Positions 22,301 to 35,872 of a stretch of 64,000 nt of DNA are shown in pieces. Position 1 is the first letter of the stretch. Each line of letters starts with the position of its first letter. The notes under the pieces were generated by a model. That model searched no databases, was not told the DNA's origin, and saw only the letters and a program-made list of their open reading frames with translations. A program made the translations under genes and the position numbers. This DNA is from Xestospongia muta (lineage: Eukaryota > Porifera > Demospongiae > Haplosclerida > Petrosiidae): assembly GCA_963693285.1 (NCBI GenBank), contig OY848917.1, positions 3,710,618-3,774,617 on the forward strand. Reading direction: 5' to 3'.

Positions 22301-25300
22301 TATTTGAACAGTGTAGTAATCTGTCTCTGACTTGTACAAGTCTGTACATACATTGTACATTTGTCACTAAAGTATTTAAATTAGGAAAGTACAAACTTTT
22401 TCTGATGGAGTTTATAGAAAGGTTTTTGTTCAAATAATTGATTTTATGAGTTTATCACGTTAGAATTGCTAAGCCCTAGAAATATTTGTGGTTATCTTGT
22501 ATAAATACTGTTAATCTTGTCCACTTCATTAGTTGTAACAAACATTGAAGACTATCCCAGAAGGTCCTACCAATTGATTCCCCATGACATTCTAATTAGA
22601 GCACAGAGGAATGGCTGTCCCAAGCTATAGTATATATATTAGGTTTAAATGAGTCCATCCAAAATAATTAGAATAATTGTTTGTCATTGACACAAGAAAC
22701 CAATGCCCTTAGATATGTACTTAATAATAGATAATAAATAATTTTTAGGTATGAATTTAATTAGTCACAAGTATGAAATGTCTCCAAAGAATGTTTGGTT
22801 ATCTCAAGCTATAGTATTTATTATGATTGTTATCAGTTGTAAGTGTATGTATAGTACATGTACTTTTGTAACATGACATATTGTTTATCAGGTCTGTGTA
22901 TAATATATAATGTAAAAGTGCTTTAGCACTTAATGTATACACATGTACTACATGTGATATAACTATGTAATGTGTAGTTTGTACTTATCTATATGTTGTG
23001 ACCTTTATTTCTATTATTAACAGGTTGGAGAAACTGCTCTACATTGGACCTGTATGAGAGGACATACAGGTACTGCCCAACTTTTAATTTCAAGTGGTGC
23101 CAATATTGATATTACTGATGTGGTTAGTAGTGACATCAAATTATAGCATTTTGTAAATCATATTAATGACAATAACAGTTAAGGGATCATCATATATGAG
23201 TACATCTAAAGCACCACACATGTCCAAGCACTCCACTGACAGTCAGTGCTGTACTACTGACTTCTGAATTACTAACTATAGCCTATGAATTGCCTGTAGT
23301 CTGACACACCTGTAAACAAATTTACTATATAGTATATACTGTATTTTGGTATAACATTAGTTATTGTGTATACACCACTGTATACACCACTGTAATTCAC
23401 TATATACCTATATGTTGGTATAACTTTAGTTATTATGCATTCACCACAGTGACTACAATCATACCAGTGTTTTAGGAATTTGAGTGTTCCTTGATACATC
23501 TGTATTCACCACAGTCATTGATATTTTTATTCCTGTACAAGTCTACGTACAAGTCTACAGTGACTGTAGTACTATCACTACATGTAGGTAGTAGTGTATA
23601 CAGCATAGCTACATAGTACAAAGTATGAATTGTTTGTGGTTAGTAGTGTTCCTGCCCACATGTAATAATGATGTGAGGATATTAGAATTGCTAAGTCCTA
23701 GAAGTATTTATGGCTTCATAACATTGAAGTGTAAACAACTGAGGAGAAAAGTACATCTATAAGAAGTTTAGAATTTCATATCTACTATATGCACCACACC
23801 CCTTAATACATGTACATGTAATTGAAATAATAAAAAAGACATTGTATATCTGAGCCACTTTCTTTATGATCATTACATTAGCCCCCATAGCTTTATCCTA
23901 TGAGGTTATTATAAGGTTATTGACCAATGTCATAGCCAGGCCTAGAAATGTCTGGATTAATTAGTGGTTGCCCAGGCAACTTTTTAATACCACACAATTT
24001 TGAATGACATTTCTTTACATCAACTTGAATCAATTATTTTTTTTTCTGGTAAAGCTAGCTGTTCCATCTAGAAAACAAAGTAGTTTACTTGTAGTAAGTC
24101 TTCATAAATCATACAGACTACAGTATTATTATCAAACCTCAATCCAAGCAAGTATTTGACCACTTCCAAAATGAGTAGTTAATTATGGGGAGATCTTTGT
24201 TTCACATTACATGCTGTATATGAGCCTTACTATATTAACCTGTCTGGTGCTGTACCATTGCTATTGAGTAATTGTAAAAATTGTCTTAAAAATGGAATTG
24301 ATAAGAGAAGTACAATATCCCATGACAAATTGACAATAAAAAGTCACAATGTAACAGTTAGGGCATGTATGTAGAATGACAGTTGTTATGTTAATAGAAT
24401 TATCTTTTTAGTGGACATTACCTTACTGCAGATAATAATAATACAGCTGCATCAATTAAGCAATGATGTTACTGTATATTACAGCTGTATACTATTTTAA
24501 TGATTCATGTAGACTATATACCTTAAACAAATTGGTTGTGTTTCCTGATATGACAACTTTGTTATGACAAATATCACAAATACCATTGCCATCAGAATTT
24601 TACTCAAAATGAGTCCATACCAAGCTTATTTTGTGCTTGTTTATTGCTCCTTTTGCGGTTGTTATAATTAATCAATAGTAGACTAGAGAATAAGATTTCT
24701 AACAACTCAATACATGTTAGCTTTTGATGTCGATCAATTTGATACTAAAGTAAACTTAAGTTTGGTGTGTGGGTGGCTTAGTGGCTAGTTAACTTTATTA
24801 CAGGTGTGATTAATATGTTACTCTAAATAAATTGATTGGTTACTTTATATAGTTATTTAAATTACATATAAAGTATTAGACACTAAGAAGTAGTAAATAT
24901 CACTACAGTCATGTAGTTAATTGTCAGAGCTATGAAGATTCTATTTAATGTCTCATTAGTTAGACAAAAAAAGTTAATGGATGTTGGGTCCTGTATTTGT
25001 GAGGGCTGTTGCTATGAAATTTATAAGAGGACAATCTTTGATACCACATACATGTCATTTTTAAAAAGTCATTTGTTGAAGTTCATGAAATGTCATTTCC
25101 ATAGTAATCAAAACAACATATATATTGTCAAGAATTTTAAATGTATTTTGTAGTCATGTAAACAACCTAAATGATCATGAACAGGTTAAAACAAGCAATC
25201 TATTTGAACAGTGTAGTAATCTGTCTCTGACTTGTACAAGTCTGTACATACATTGTACATTTGTCATTAAAGTATTTAAATTAGGACAGCACAACCTTTT

Positions 25301-28300
25301 TGATGGAGGTTATAGAAAGTATTTGTCCAAATAATTGATGTTATGAGTCAATCACATTAATTTATTACGTGATATTGTTGTGATTAGCTATACTTAATTC
25401 TACTAACATTACCAGTAAAGTCAATATAGTGTAATGGATGTTATATGGTGAATACTTAAGACAATACTACAAAATGTCAATATATTCATATTAGTGGTTA
25501 TTAATATTCCAGTCCACATGTAATAGTAAAGTGGAGAATGTTAGAATTGCTAAGCCCTAGAAATATTTGTGGTTATCTTGTATAAATACTGTTAATCTTG
25601 TTCACTTCATTAGTTGTAACAAACATTGAAGACTATCCCAGAAGGTCCCACCACTTCATTCTCCATGACATTCTAATTAGAGCACAGGAGATTGGCTGTT
25701 CCTTGATACAAGAAACCAATGCCCTTAGATATGTACTTAATATAAGATAATAAATAATTTTAGGTATGAATTTAATTAGTCACAAGTATGAAATGCCTCC
25801 AAAAAATGTTATTATTTATTGCTAAAAATATTTATTACCTACCCTTCTAACTGTTTATTAATCTGGTGCTACCTTTTACACTTATACCTGCTAACTCTCT
25901 ACAGCAGGAGGTATATATAATATAAAATATGAGGTTAACTAACATTATGGTATCATATTATAGTTGTGACCAGTGAGGGTACAGTAATTTAGTACTTTTA
26001 TGATGTAGTGATTGCAATATATATTAGGTATAATGATAGCCTGTGTCCTGAGTAATAGTTATCTAGTAACAGGTACTTAGTATTAAGTAGTTTACATTCC
26101 TATTAAGCTAGTAAGGAATACATACAGTCTCATTTAACATTACCTTACATATTAATGTTTTAGTACAACTATAGCTTTACAGTACATTGTACCAGTAAGT
26201 ATAATATGTATATTATAAGGTGTTAGTAAGGACCAGGTACATCAAGTTATGATTGTTATCAGTTGTAAGTGTATGTATAGTACATGTACTTTTATAACAT
26301 GACATATTGTTTATCAGGTCTGTGTATAATATATAATGTAAAAGTGTTTTAGCACTTAATGTATAGACATGTACTACATGTGATGTAACTATGTAATGTG
26401 TAGTTTGTACTTATCTATATGTTGTGACCTTTATTTTTATTATTAACAGTTTGGACGAACTGCTCTACATGAGGCCTGTAGGAATGGATATACAGGTACT
26501 GCCCAACTTTTAATTTCAAGTGGTGCCAATATTGATATTACTGATAAGGTTAGTAGTGACATCAAATTATTGCATTTTGTAAACATATTAATGACAATAA
26601 CAGTTAAGGGATCATCATATATGAGTACATCTAAAGCACCACACATGTCCAAGCACTCCACTGACAGTCAATGCTGTACTACTGACTTCTGAATTACTAA
26701 CTATAACCTATGAATTACCTGTAGTCCAACACACCTGTGAACAAATTCACTGTATACCTGTATGTTGGTATAACTTTAGTTATTATGTATTCACCACAGT
26801 GACTACAATCATACCAGTGTTTTAGGAATATGAGTGTTCCTTGATGCATCTATATTCACCACAGTCATTGATATTTTTATTCCTGTACAAGTCTACAGTG
26901 ACTGTAGTACTATCACTACATGTAGGTAGTAGTATATACTACGAGCTACATAGTACAAAGTATGAATTGTTTGTGGTTAGTAGTGTTCCTGCCCACATGT
27001 AATAATGATGTGGGGATATTAGAATTGCTAAGTCCTAGAAGTATTTATGGCTTCATAACATTGAAGTGTAAACACTTGAGGAGAAAAGTACATCTATAAT
27101 GACTTTACATGTTTTAGTTAAAGGTGCTATAAGTGATAAGAGGAGTACAATATCCCATGACAAGTTGATAATAAAAAGTCACAATGTAACAGTTAGGGCA
27201 TGTATGTAGAATGACAGTTGTTATGCTAATAGAGTTTTCTTTTTAATGGACATTACCTTACTGCAGATAATGATAATACAGCTGCATCAATTAAGCAATG
27301 ATGTTACTGTATATTACAGCTGTATACTATTTTAATGATTCATGTAGACTATATACCTTAAACAAATTGGTTGTGTTTCCTGGTGTGACAGCTTTGTCAC
27401 CACAAATATCACATATGCCATTGTCATCAGAATTTTACTCAAAATGAGTCCATACCAAGCTTATTTTGTGCTTGTTTATTGCTCCTCCTGCAGTTGTCAT
27501 AATTAATCAATAGTAGACTAGAGAATAAGATTTCTAACAACTCAATACATGTTAGCTTTTGATGTTGATCAATTTGATACTAAAGTAAACATAAGTTTGG
27601 AGTGTGGGTGGCTACTGGCTAGTTAGGTTTATTACAGGTGTGGTTAATATGGGTGTGGTAAGTACATATATTGATATTAATACAGCAATAATTGTAATAC
27701 TGATAATAATTAATATTCTAAAATATTGAAAGTATCCAAAGTTCGATATATCATCCATTATTAACGATGATGCCTTTTTCACAACCATAGTTCTCCTATG
27801 CATTATTTAACACCACGTGTTAATTACTAACTAGTAAAAAACCACGGCAACACATTGTTCTTATCAAACAGAGTCTAAAGTTAGTATCTCGCACAAAAAT
27901 ATCATATATAAAAATTAAATTCAGGTTAGAGAAGAGTACCAAGATAACCCACTATCAGCTTTTAAAAATGATTTTAAGGATCTATTGGATAAATATCCTG
28001 ATATAAAACTCGGAACTTGCGATTATTGAGTAATTGTGACTTTTTGATGACATTGGTAACTTGACTTGTTCTAGTTGTCCAATAAATTCCTTTTGTCAAC
28101 CTTAGTGGAAAATTTAGCTCCATTTGGTATCAAACTCCCATGTCTTGCATGCTTCTTGGGAGGATAAGTCTGAAGCAAAAATAGTTAATTAATTTGCCCT
28201 GGATAGGTCCTTTTATACCCAACCTCCTTGTTTAATGAAAGAAACATTTTGTAACTGTTGCCATAGTAACTTGTATTGTGGTATCAGTAGAAACTTATTC

Positions 28301-31300
28301 TGTTTGTCATTTGTTCTAATATAAGTGTAATTAGTAATGTAATTTTAATTCTCCCGTTGGATTGTTAGTTACAACACTCAAGTCAATGTATTATATATAC
28401 ATGTACATGTGTATATACATAATGTTTATACATATATCATGTACATGTACATTTTATACACATACATGTACATAGCATGTACCCTGAAACTTTATGCCTT
28501 AAATACCAGGTACTGAAGAATTTTAATTTTTCACCTAATATTTTCTATGATATATATATAACTACAATGTAGTTAATTTGTTAATATCAATGATAGTTGA
28601 CTATCTGAAATTATTTCTGATATTGATGTTATTTTAGATTGGCAAGAAACCATTGGATTATATTAACAATAAAGAGACTGTTCAGTTATTAAGTAAGTGG
28701 TTTATTAAGTGTACAATGTTTGTTATTTTATATTTTCATATAATACCGTACACCTGTAACCTTTATATTTACCAAATGAAAGTATCGTTACAGTTTTTCA
28801 CAATGTTAGTTCACCTTTTGAGTATTAAGAACTAAATTTGGTAGGAAAGTAAATGCATGATAGTATTTTTCTAGTCAAAAGATCATATGTCATTGCTCTA
28901 CCTTCAACAGTTGTGAAATGTATTGTAACATCAATTTCACTTAAAATATTTGTAACAAATGGTAAATGTTAATGTCTTAAAACTTGTCAATGACATATTT
29001 GTTTGAATCAGACTTTATATTCAATAAAAAGTGTTAACTCTTGATGTAGAGTGGTACAATAATCATATGTACAAACCAATTTATGTTGTCATCAATACAA
29101 TCACTTTGAACAATATTGTATTTATTATTAGTGGTATAAACAACACATCATTTGTTACTCCCATTATGTCATGATATAAAATGTTAAAACAAATTAAAGT
29201 TGAATGTAGTCTTATGTAAATTTATGGTTTGAATTAATAGATATTATGGAATTAAAGAATTTCCAGTATTTACTCAAGAAACTGTGTAGCCAGTTCTATT
29301 TGTGGACATGACTTTTTTACTAAAATATACATGAGATCTAATTTTCTTGTTGACTTCCTTTCCATCATATTTAATTTATGCTGAGTTAAATTTTAATTTT
29401 TGTGCATTGGAGGATTAATCAAAGTTCCAATAAAAAACTGCCTATATGGCAGTCTGACTAGACTTTAAAATTAATACATGTATCAGAGCTACAATACCTT
29501 GTACAACAATATAAAACACCACATATTAACATGGTTAAATTTGTTGAAAACTGTTTTAGCTGAATATATCATTAATGGCCTATAGCTCAATGTAATTGGT
29601 TTACTTGCCATCTTAATATAAATATGCATTTCATTTTTTTGTAGTTTTATGATAATCATTTAAATCTTGTTTGCCTTTACAACTGTCAATGGTTCATCCA
29701 CAATGGTCTTATGTTAAGTTTATGAAAGTAATAGCTTATAATTAAGTGACCTTGTAATCATACTTAAATAAAAGAATTTGTGAAGTTCTTTTAATAATAG
29801 TTAATACAGTTTGTAATACAATTATGTGTGATTACAACTTCAATTGTGGACATTCTAGTACTAGGAATAATATCACAAAATTATAATTATATTAAGGTAA
29901 AATTCATATGTGGGATGAAATTTAATACCACATGCACAGTTATATTTGAGTAATATAAAATTCATGTAACTGTGTTATTAAAGGTTTTGTGTGTTAAACT
30001 TTTGTATTGGTATAATTATTCAAAAGATTCTTAAGTTGATTTGTTCTGTATAAGGATTAACAGATTAAAAGGTTTCATAAATCAACGTTTCACCACAAAA
30101 TGTTTTGATATAAATAAAATTTATTGTTACTATATCCAAATTAGGAAAAAGAACTTATGACATAATAAGTACTTGAATAACATTTTTAAATGTACTTCTA
30201 ATGATATATACTCTTGTCCTTTGCAGAATCTATTCCAGTGTTCAAAAGAGGACTACATGAAGGCTATGTGTACATTACAAGTCTGAAGTTAGTCCTTCTT
30301 GGGCCACCCTGTGTTGGAAAAACAGCATTCAAAAATTTTCTTTTCAATTGGCCTGCTCCAAAAAATCATCACAGCACAGCCATATCTACTCGTCCAATTC
30401 GTGCAATAGAGAGAGTGACAGATCAGAAGGAAGGCAAGATATGGCTTCAGATTACTGAAGTGGAGTTGTTTAAAATGCTCTCAGATGCAATTCAAGACCT
30501 ACCTGCTACCGAAGGTTCTGCTGCAATTAGCTTGAAACGAAAATCGAGTGAAGCGTCTGCTAATTCTTCTGACTCAACATGTGAACCAAAGGATATTTCT
30601 ACAATGACACCAGTAACAATGCCAAGTTCTCTTAATGTTTCAACCACATTATTGCCTTACTCTTCACCTGATGTTGTGGAAGAGGATGTACCACAACCTA
30701 AACCACAATTGGATTCTACCTACTATTCTAAGGATATACTTGGTCTACTTGCAAAACGTAAGAAGTCAGAGGAGCTTCATAGGTCAACGTGGATACATGT
30801 TCTTGATAGCGGTGGCCAACCTCAATTTGCTGATATATCCCGATTTTTTCTTCATGGTAATGCAATACATGTCATCCTTACAAAGTTAACAGAAAGCCTT
30901 TATGATAAGCCTCAGTTTTGTTATTCAGTGAATGGCAAGTTACTGAACCAACCCAGTGAGCTACAAATGAGCAACCTTGAGCTTATAGAAAATTTTGTGC
31001 ACTCCATTGTCTCTTCTAAAAATATAATGGCATCAAAGGGAACAACAGTTATCACCTCAAAACCTTTGTTTGCAATTGTTGGTACATACCTTGATCAGCT
31101 TAACAAGACCTTTAAGAAGTCAAGAGTAGTAGAAATTTTAAGGGAAAGAAATGCACAGCTTTTGTCTGCCTTACAAGAGTTTAGAGGTCACTTTATATTT
31201 TATGATGATGAAGCAAAGGAGCTTATTTTTCCAGTTGATAATTTGTGCTGGTGGAGTCGTAAGAAGATATCTTCAGCAATCCGTCAACGAATCATGTCTA

Positions 31301-33472
31301 AAGTTGGTGTCGGCTTTAATTTTCCAGTACCAGTTCGTTGGTATATGTTTGAGTTAAAAGTGAGTGAACAAGCATCACAAGAAAATCATGGTATCATCCC
31401 CTTTGACAATTGCTGTAAGATTGGTGGTCAATTGAGTATGGATGTAAGTGAGGTGAAAGAGTGTGTAACCTTTTTTGACTCTCTAAGTCTGTTCCTGTAT
31501 TATCCCAAAGTCCTGCCTAATATTATCTTCACTAATCCTCAATATCTTTTAGATTCACTCTCCGCTTTAATAAGATTCTCATTTGTTGATCTGTTAGAGG
31601 AGATATTACCAGATGAAGAGCTATCATCTGAAAGTCAACGTTTACTTCGTGAAGATGGCATCTTTGAAGATTCACTTCTTGATAAGCTTTCTCTTCCTTT
31701 TATTCCTCATCTGTTCTCAAAGGACAATTTTCTTCAGTTAGTTTGTCATCTATGCATTATTGCTCCTCTTCCTACAGCTGATCCTGTGAGGCGTTATTTT
31801 ATGCCAATTGTGTTGACACCCTCTGTAGTAACAGATGAGGATAAAGCAGTGTACATGACTTCATGTGATCCTATGATCATTGAGTTTAGCAGTAAAGTAG
31901 TCCCTCAGGTATGTGTTAATAAAACCACATACAGTGTATAGCACTTTAAATTTGTTTCCTGTGTGCATTTCTTGTATTTTATGGATATTTAAACTTAATA
32001 CTTAGTCTTTATAGTATTAACCATTCTTAACTTATTGCATGGTGACTTGAATAAATATTATGACATTTCATACTTCTTAAAATACTATATTATATTATGG
32101 CTTAATAAAATTAGTCAATGCAATGTATAAACAGTTTCATAGTTTATAATGTCTTAATACAATTGACTAAGTAATCCTTGTCTCTTTGTTTATAGGGCAT
32201 GTTTCCTGCTATGGTGGTGTCACTGTTAGGTAGAAAAGATAAACCTCGATTTTCAGTTGATAGTGGATCACGCACTTTTGAGAGACAACGTCGCTATGGA
32301 GTTAAGCTACATTGTGAAGATCTCTTTGGCAATGTCCTACTTGTAGACAACTTTAAGAGTATTGAAGTCTACTTTACTGGTCTTCCAGAGAAATGTCCTT
32401 TTGTTCGTGAAGCTATCAAAGAAGCCATAGCTACCTGTACTGAACTGTTATCATATGACACTAAAGACTTGAAGATCTTAGCGACTTTGGCATGTAGACA
32501 GAAACATCGTAAAGATGATGGGAAGCTACATGGTGTACGTCTGCGTCCTGATAATAATCGTATCCTTGCCAATTGCTTAGTTGAATCAGAAATTGCCACT
32601 TTTATAATAACTGATCCACGACAGCTCTGCTGGTTAAATGGTAAGTGTATACATTCATACATGCAGAGAATTTAGTGGTATATTCTGTTTGTTTTGATTG
32701 TAGATCCCATTGTTGATCCTGTTCCATTAAACTCTTCTTTTGTAGATGCTCCACCTGGTAAGTTAGAAACTTTTATATATTATTTGTCGAATATTTATTC
32801 AACTTGTACACACATTGTTCTGTTGTTATTTCATAGTATTACTTTACATTTCAGGTTCATCTAGTACTAATGAAGAGGATCTAGTCAGAGGTCCACATTC
32901 AACATCAGGTCTGTATTATTATTGGTTGAACAACTTATTTTGTTTATGAGGAATTGTTTTAACAGCTTTCCTTAATATTCTTTATATATTTATATAAATA
33001 TGTTATTACTTAATTATAATGAAATAACTATCTGTGGCTACAAAATATGACCCTTACTTATTAAGATTTTTTATTTTATACTCTAGATGATACTCTGAAC
33101 TCTGATGTAGCTAGACGAGCTTTAGTTAAATGTACCAGTGCTATTGTTGAATCAACTATTGAACCCACTGTTCTAGCAAGGAGACTGATTGAAAAAGAAG
33201 TTATTTCCGAGAACGTTTACAAGATTGTAAAAGACAAGAAAACAGGAGATACAACTGCAGATCGTCTTGAAATGATTCTTGATGATCTAAAGGATCATGT
33301 CAAACACAATGCTAACACCTTCATGATTTTCCTGGATATTTTAAGAGATGATAGTTTAAATCGACAAGACCTAGCTGACAAAATAATGTCAAAATATAAA
33401 GGTATGATATATTAGCTTTAATCCTTTCTTTAGAAAATACTCTTTTCTGTTTCAGAATTAGCTACATCATAA
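16356..33472 (+). CDS. Gene 2: ANK-Roc-COR-CARD receptor-like protein (complete)
   Basis: Exons: 16356-16388, 18092-18184, 19271-19369, 23024-23122, 26450-26548, 28638-28692, 30227-31908, 32196-32640, 32704-32757, 32855-32908, 33087-33401 and 33456-33472. They sum to 3045 nt, an unbroken frame of 1014 residues. Layout: MATKDGKKMGF leader; ankyrin repeats at 12-159, one per exon; Roc GTPase with Walker A GPPCVGKT at 185-192, DSGG at 353-356 and TYLD at 446-449; COR-like region to about 868; Ser-rich linker 869-904; CARD-like 905-1009; tail ELATS. No signal peptide or membrane segment, so probably cytoplasmic. If the last donor is skipped, the protein ends at 33413-33415 (1013 residues). Inferred role: ligand sensing by ankyrins, a GTP switch, and CARD recruitment. 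Confidence 0.87.
16389..18091. other. Gene 2 intron 1
   Basis: 1.7 kb, AT-rich, with short ACATGTACATGTACATGTA-type tracts near 17235. No recognisable coding or transposon sequence. Nearly the same as gene 3 intron 1. Confidence 0.6.
18092..18184 (+). CDS. Gene 2 ankyrin exon 1
   Basis: 31 codons, phase 0 at both ends, encoding a degenerate first repeat (LYVAALDGNIAKVKKTIENE). Gene 3 has 32 codons here, and all the differences change amino acids. Acceptor TTCCTTAG, donor GTAAGT. Confidence 0.82.
18185..19270. other. Gene 2 intron 2
   Basis: About 1.1 kb, AT-rich, nothing recognised. Confidence 0.6.
19271..19369 (+). CDS. Gene 2 ankyrin exon 2
   Basis: 33 codons, phase 0. The repeat contains TMLIRASEGG, ELVIYLLSMGA and TVNIQN. 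Compared with gene 3, eleven codons differ in sense and one (ATT/ATC) is silent. Confidence 0.85.
19370..23023. other. Gene 2 intron 3 (repeat-rich)
   Basis: 3.65 kb. It contains BED relic copy 2 (about 20320-20890) and a block near 21000-21420 with frames conserved at 48450-48780 and 53036-53420 but no recognised domain. Two copies of a short repeat start TATAAATACTGTTAATCTTG (21449 and 22499). It also holds the left part of the duplicated exon module from about 21912. Confidence 0.65.
20428..20565 (-). pseudogene. BED-type zinc finger relic, copy 2
   Basis: Same decayed BED finger as copy 1, with the shared stop after VWTHFE, plus extra changes in the Cys region. Confidence 0.6.
21912..23762 (+). 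repeat. Exon+intron ankyrin module, gene 2, first copy
   Basis: Starts GTTACTCTAAATAAATTGATT and runs past the variable ankyrin exon to GAGGAGAAAAGTACATCTATAA. Near-identical modules lie at 24820-27100, 49262-51218 and 53928-55690. The whole module, not just the exon, was duplicated. Confidence 0.75.
23024..23122 (+). CDS. Gene 2 variable ankyrin exon (repeat 3)
   Basis: 33 codons, phase 0. Variable residues are V at codon 1, E at 3, W at 8, T at 9, M at 11, R at 12 and V at 33. The rest matches the exon at 70 exactly, base for base. Confidence 0.88.
23123..26449. other. Gene 2 intron 4 (repeat-rich)
   Basis: 3.3 kb with BED relic copy 3, the start of the second exon module (24820) and one copy of the TATAAATACTGTTAATCTTG repeat at 25579. 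The segment 25800-26220 is extra relative to the first module. Confidence 0.65.
24503..24640 (-). pseudogene. BED-type zinc finger relic, copy 3
   Basis: Decayed BED finger with the shared stop. The block is cut at about 24818, where the second exon module begins. Confidence 0.6.
24820..27100 (+). repeat. Exon+intron ankyrin module, gene 2, second copy
   Basis: Carries the ankyrin exon at 26450. It is nearly identical in its intron parts to the first copy from 21912. Confidence 0.75.
26450..26548 (+). CDS. Gene 2 variable ankyrin exon (repeat 4)
   Basis: 33 codons, phase 0. Variable residues are F at codon 1, E at 8, R at 11, N at 12, Y at 14 and K at 33. Confidence 0.88.
26549..28637. other. 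Gene 2 intron 5 (repeat-rich)
   Basis: 2.1 kb with BED relic copy 4 and a coding-like relic at 27925-28028 (VREEYQDNPLSAFKNDFKDL, unrecognised, also at 56940). The ATGTAC-rich tract is at 28390-28480. Confidence 0.6.
27339..27475 (-). pseudogene. BED-type zinc finger relic, copy 4
   Basis: Same BED finger relic with the shared in-frame stop. It is the positional counterpart of copies 1 and 8. Confidence 0.6.
28638..28692 (+). CDS. Gene 2 terminal half-ankyrin exon
   Basis: 55 nt encoding IGKKPLDYINNKETVQLL plus one base of the following Lys codon. Donor GTAAGT. Confidence 0.82.
28693..30226. other. Gene 2 intron 6, longest version
   Basis: 1534 bp. It contains both the segment missing from gene 1 (about 29035-29585) and the segment missing from gene 3 (about 29610-30135), so it is probably closest to the ancestral intron. 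No coding sequence recognised. Confidence 0.65.
30227..31908 (+). CDS. Gene 2 Roc GTPase + COR exon
   Basis: 1682 nt, uninterrupted. The same motifs as gene 1: GPPCVGKT, LDSGGQPQF, TYLD. Its first residues (SIPVF) differ from gene 1 (PVSLY) and gene 3 (YGPVF). The remainder differs at few positions, mostly in the Ser/Thr-rich insertion between the G1 and G3 motifs. Confidence 0.9.
32196..32640 (+). CDS. Gene 2 COR-like continuation exon
   Basis: 445 nt beginning GMFPAMVVSLLGRKDKP; phase 0 in, phase 1 out. The in-frame ATG at 32199 is internal. Confidence 0.82.
33087..33401 (+). CDS. Gene 2 CARD-like exon
   Basis: 315 nt with the CARD-like helical pattern. It differs from gene 1 at a few sites (LIEKEV, YKIVKD, TTADRLEMI, NANTFM). 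Followed by a 54-nt intron and a 17-nt last exon (33456-33472). Confidence 0.78.
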
Positions 33473-34390
33473 ATAGAAAAAGCAAAAGAAACCTTCACTA
33501 CATTTCATTTCACTAACAAACAGTTGCACACATTTACAGCATTATATGTCAATATTGACTTTGTTGTTGTCAAGTTAATAAGTATATATCTTATGTAAAG
33601 TCATTATTTTTATAGTTGGACTGCCTTAATAAACTATATACTATAGTCTATTATGTGATTTTGATGTATTTGTTTTGATCAAATATCTCATGCTAACAGA
33701 TTGTGTCAATGTTACTCTTTTTATCTTTTATACCATTGGTATAATTCCTTTACTTAATAAATGATTTTTGAAGTATTAACATAAACATCAGTATGTATTA
33801 TAACTTTTATTTAATAATTATAAAGTGCATAGCTCATTACAGCCTCAATAATAACTATTTCTGAGAAAAGTCTCATAAACAGAGAGGAGGAGGGGCTAAT
33901 ACAGTCCAAACTGCTCAGATCAGCTCCACTTTTAAAAATAGTACTTCTATCTGTTGAACAAGATATTAGGTAATCTTAATGACATTGGAATCAAAACATT
34001 ATGACTTATTACCAATACAACTGAGTCTACCTTATATAAGACTTGGATAATGTTGTTGTTGTTGTAAGAATTCCAGACAAGTAAACACTAATCCAAATAA
34101 GACAATATAAGTGATTATTGATGGAGCTAGTGTTTCTTCCTGTACTGTAGAATAGCCACTGTCTGTATAATGCAAATCTGTTAAAAGTAAGAAAGCAGGC
34201 CTGCAACACAATTGAATCAGCAGTCCATATCTTTGTTATGTTAGCACTTCATGGTATTGTTGTATCTATCACCATAATCCATTCTTAACTTATCTATCTA
34301 TATACTTTGTACAATTTAGTCTTTTGTCTGTTCTTTATATTCACTCACCTCAATGATCATACATGTATTAAATACATGTAAATGTGTAGT

Positions 34391-35640
34391 GTTTATTAAA
34401 AATTAATTCATACATTTTACCTAATACCAAGTGACATTATCAGTGTAATGACTGTTAATATATCAAACATTAAGTGTCATTTGTTTTATTCCAGTCAACA
34501 CATTTGCCTTTGTTGCAATCTAATTTCTAGTGTCATGGGGTCAAAATAAATGATACATTGTTTATAATTGGTGTTTATTTGGTTATAATAATAACACAAT
34601 ACATTGATGATGTATACATGTACATAAAGACCTTACAACAAAAACTGTCAACTCTTCAGGAACAAGTAAGCTGAACTCAATCTTCTGTTAGTCCACTATA
34701 AGAGCAATATATAGAGATGTGGTTTCAGTTGTCCAAGTCATATTAACAAGTATAATATTATTTTATCATATTATCATCTCTGTACAATAAGGATCACAGC
34801 TTTACTTGTATCAACTGGAGTATCTCTTATTAGTCTGAGAAGGTGATAGATGTCCATAGATGTCAGATCATACTGACTGGTAAGATCTAGTTGGGATCTT
34901 TGTCAAATAAATTGAAGAGAGTTATTACATATAAGTTATTTCTACCATACCAAACTGATGGGTCACCTAGTATATATAGACAATACAGATATGTCATAAA
35001 ACTATATACTTAGTATATTGAATAAGTACATATACACTGTACTAAGAGATATAACACTGTAGAGCTGGTTTTAATATTGTTATTGTGGAGAAAATAACAG
35101 GAAGGGGTTGACTGTATGTCATGTGACTGTCACATGACACAGACCCTAATCAGTCTGGTAACATTGAGTAGTAGAGTAGTAGTCATTATTAACAATACAA
35201 CTGAATCTACCTATAATTGCTTTGCTAATGTCATGTTGTAAGAATTCTAGATAATTAAATTTAAAAACAATACAAAGAAAGATTAGTAAAATGAATAAAC
35301 TTTCTAATTCATAAAATTGCAAATGTACACTAAATGATACAATAAAAACAAATAATGTAAGTTTATTTTTTTACACAATCAAACAATTATAAACATGTCG
35401 TACTCATAATTTACATTAATATCATTATGTCATACATGTACATTTATGATATAAATTTTAAGTAAATCAACACAATCAATTGCAATTTGAAACAATGCAT
35501 CATTTATTTTGACAACATGACACTAGAAATTAGATTGGAACAAAGAAGAAATGACATTTAATGTTTGATAGTTTAGCAGTCATTACACTGATAATGTCAC
35601 TTAGTATTGGGTAAAATGTATGATTTTATTTTTAATAAAC
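34391..35640. repeat. Long inverted repeat, copy 2
   Basis: Arms of about 200 bp, inverted, as at 6511-7759. Confidence 0.6.
35118..35138. promoter_or_regulatory. Perfect palindrome, copy 2
   Basis: Identical to 7235-7255: 10-bp arms containing an E-box, with a single T between them. Confidence 0.4.
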
Positions 35641-35835
35641 ATTATATGTTTAGATCTATTTTATACATGTTGCTCTAAAGCTTGTCTTTTTAATAGCCAT
35701 CCTAAATTATTTTGTTTTATGTACCACTTGAAGAAGAATACAAAGACTCTGAACACCAAGTTATGTCTTTCATACTTTATACATAGGATATTTACATTTC
35801 AAGTGATATATTTATAGTATTAGATTTGTCATCAT

Positions 35836-35872
<37 letters not shown>

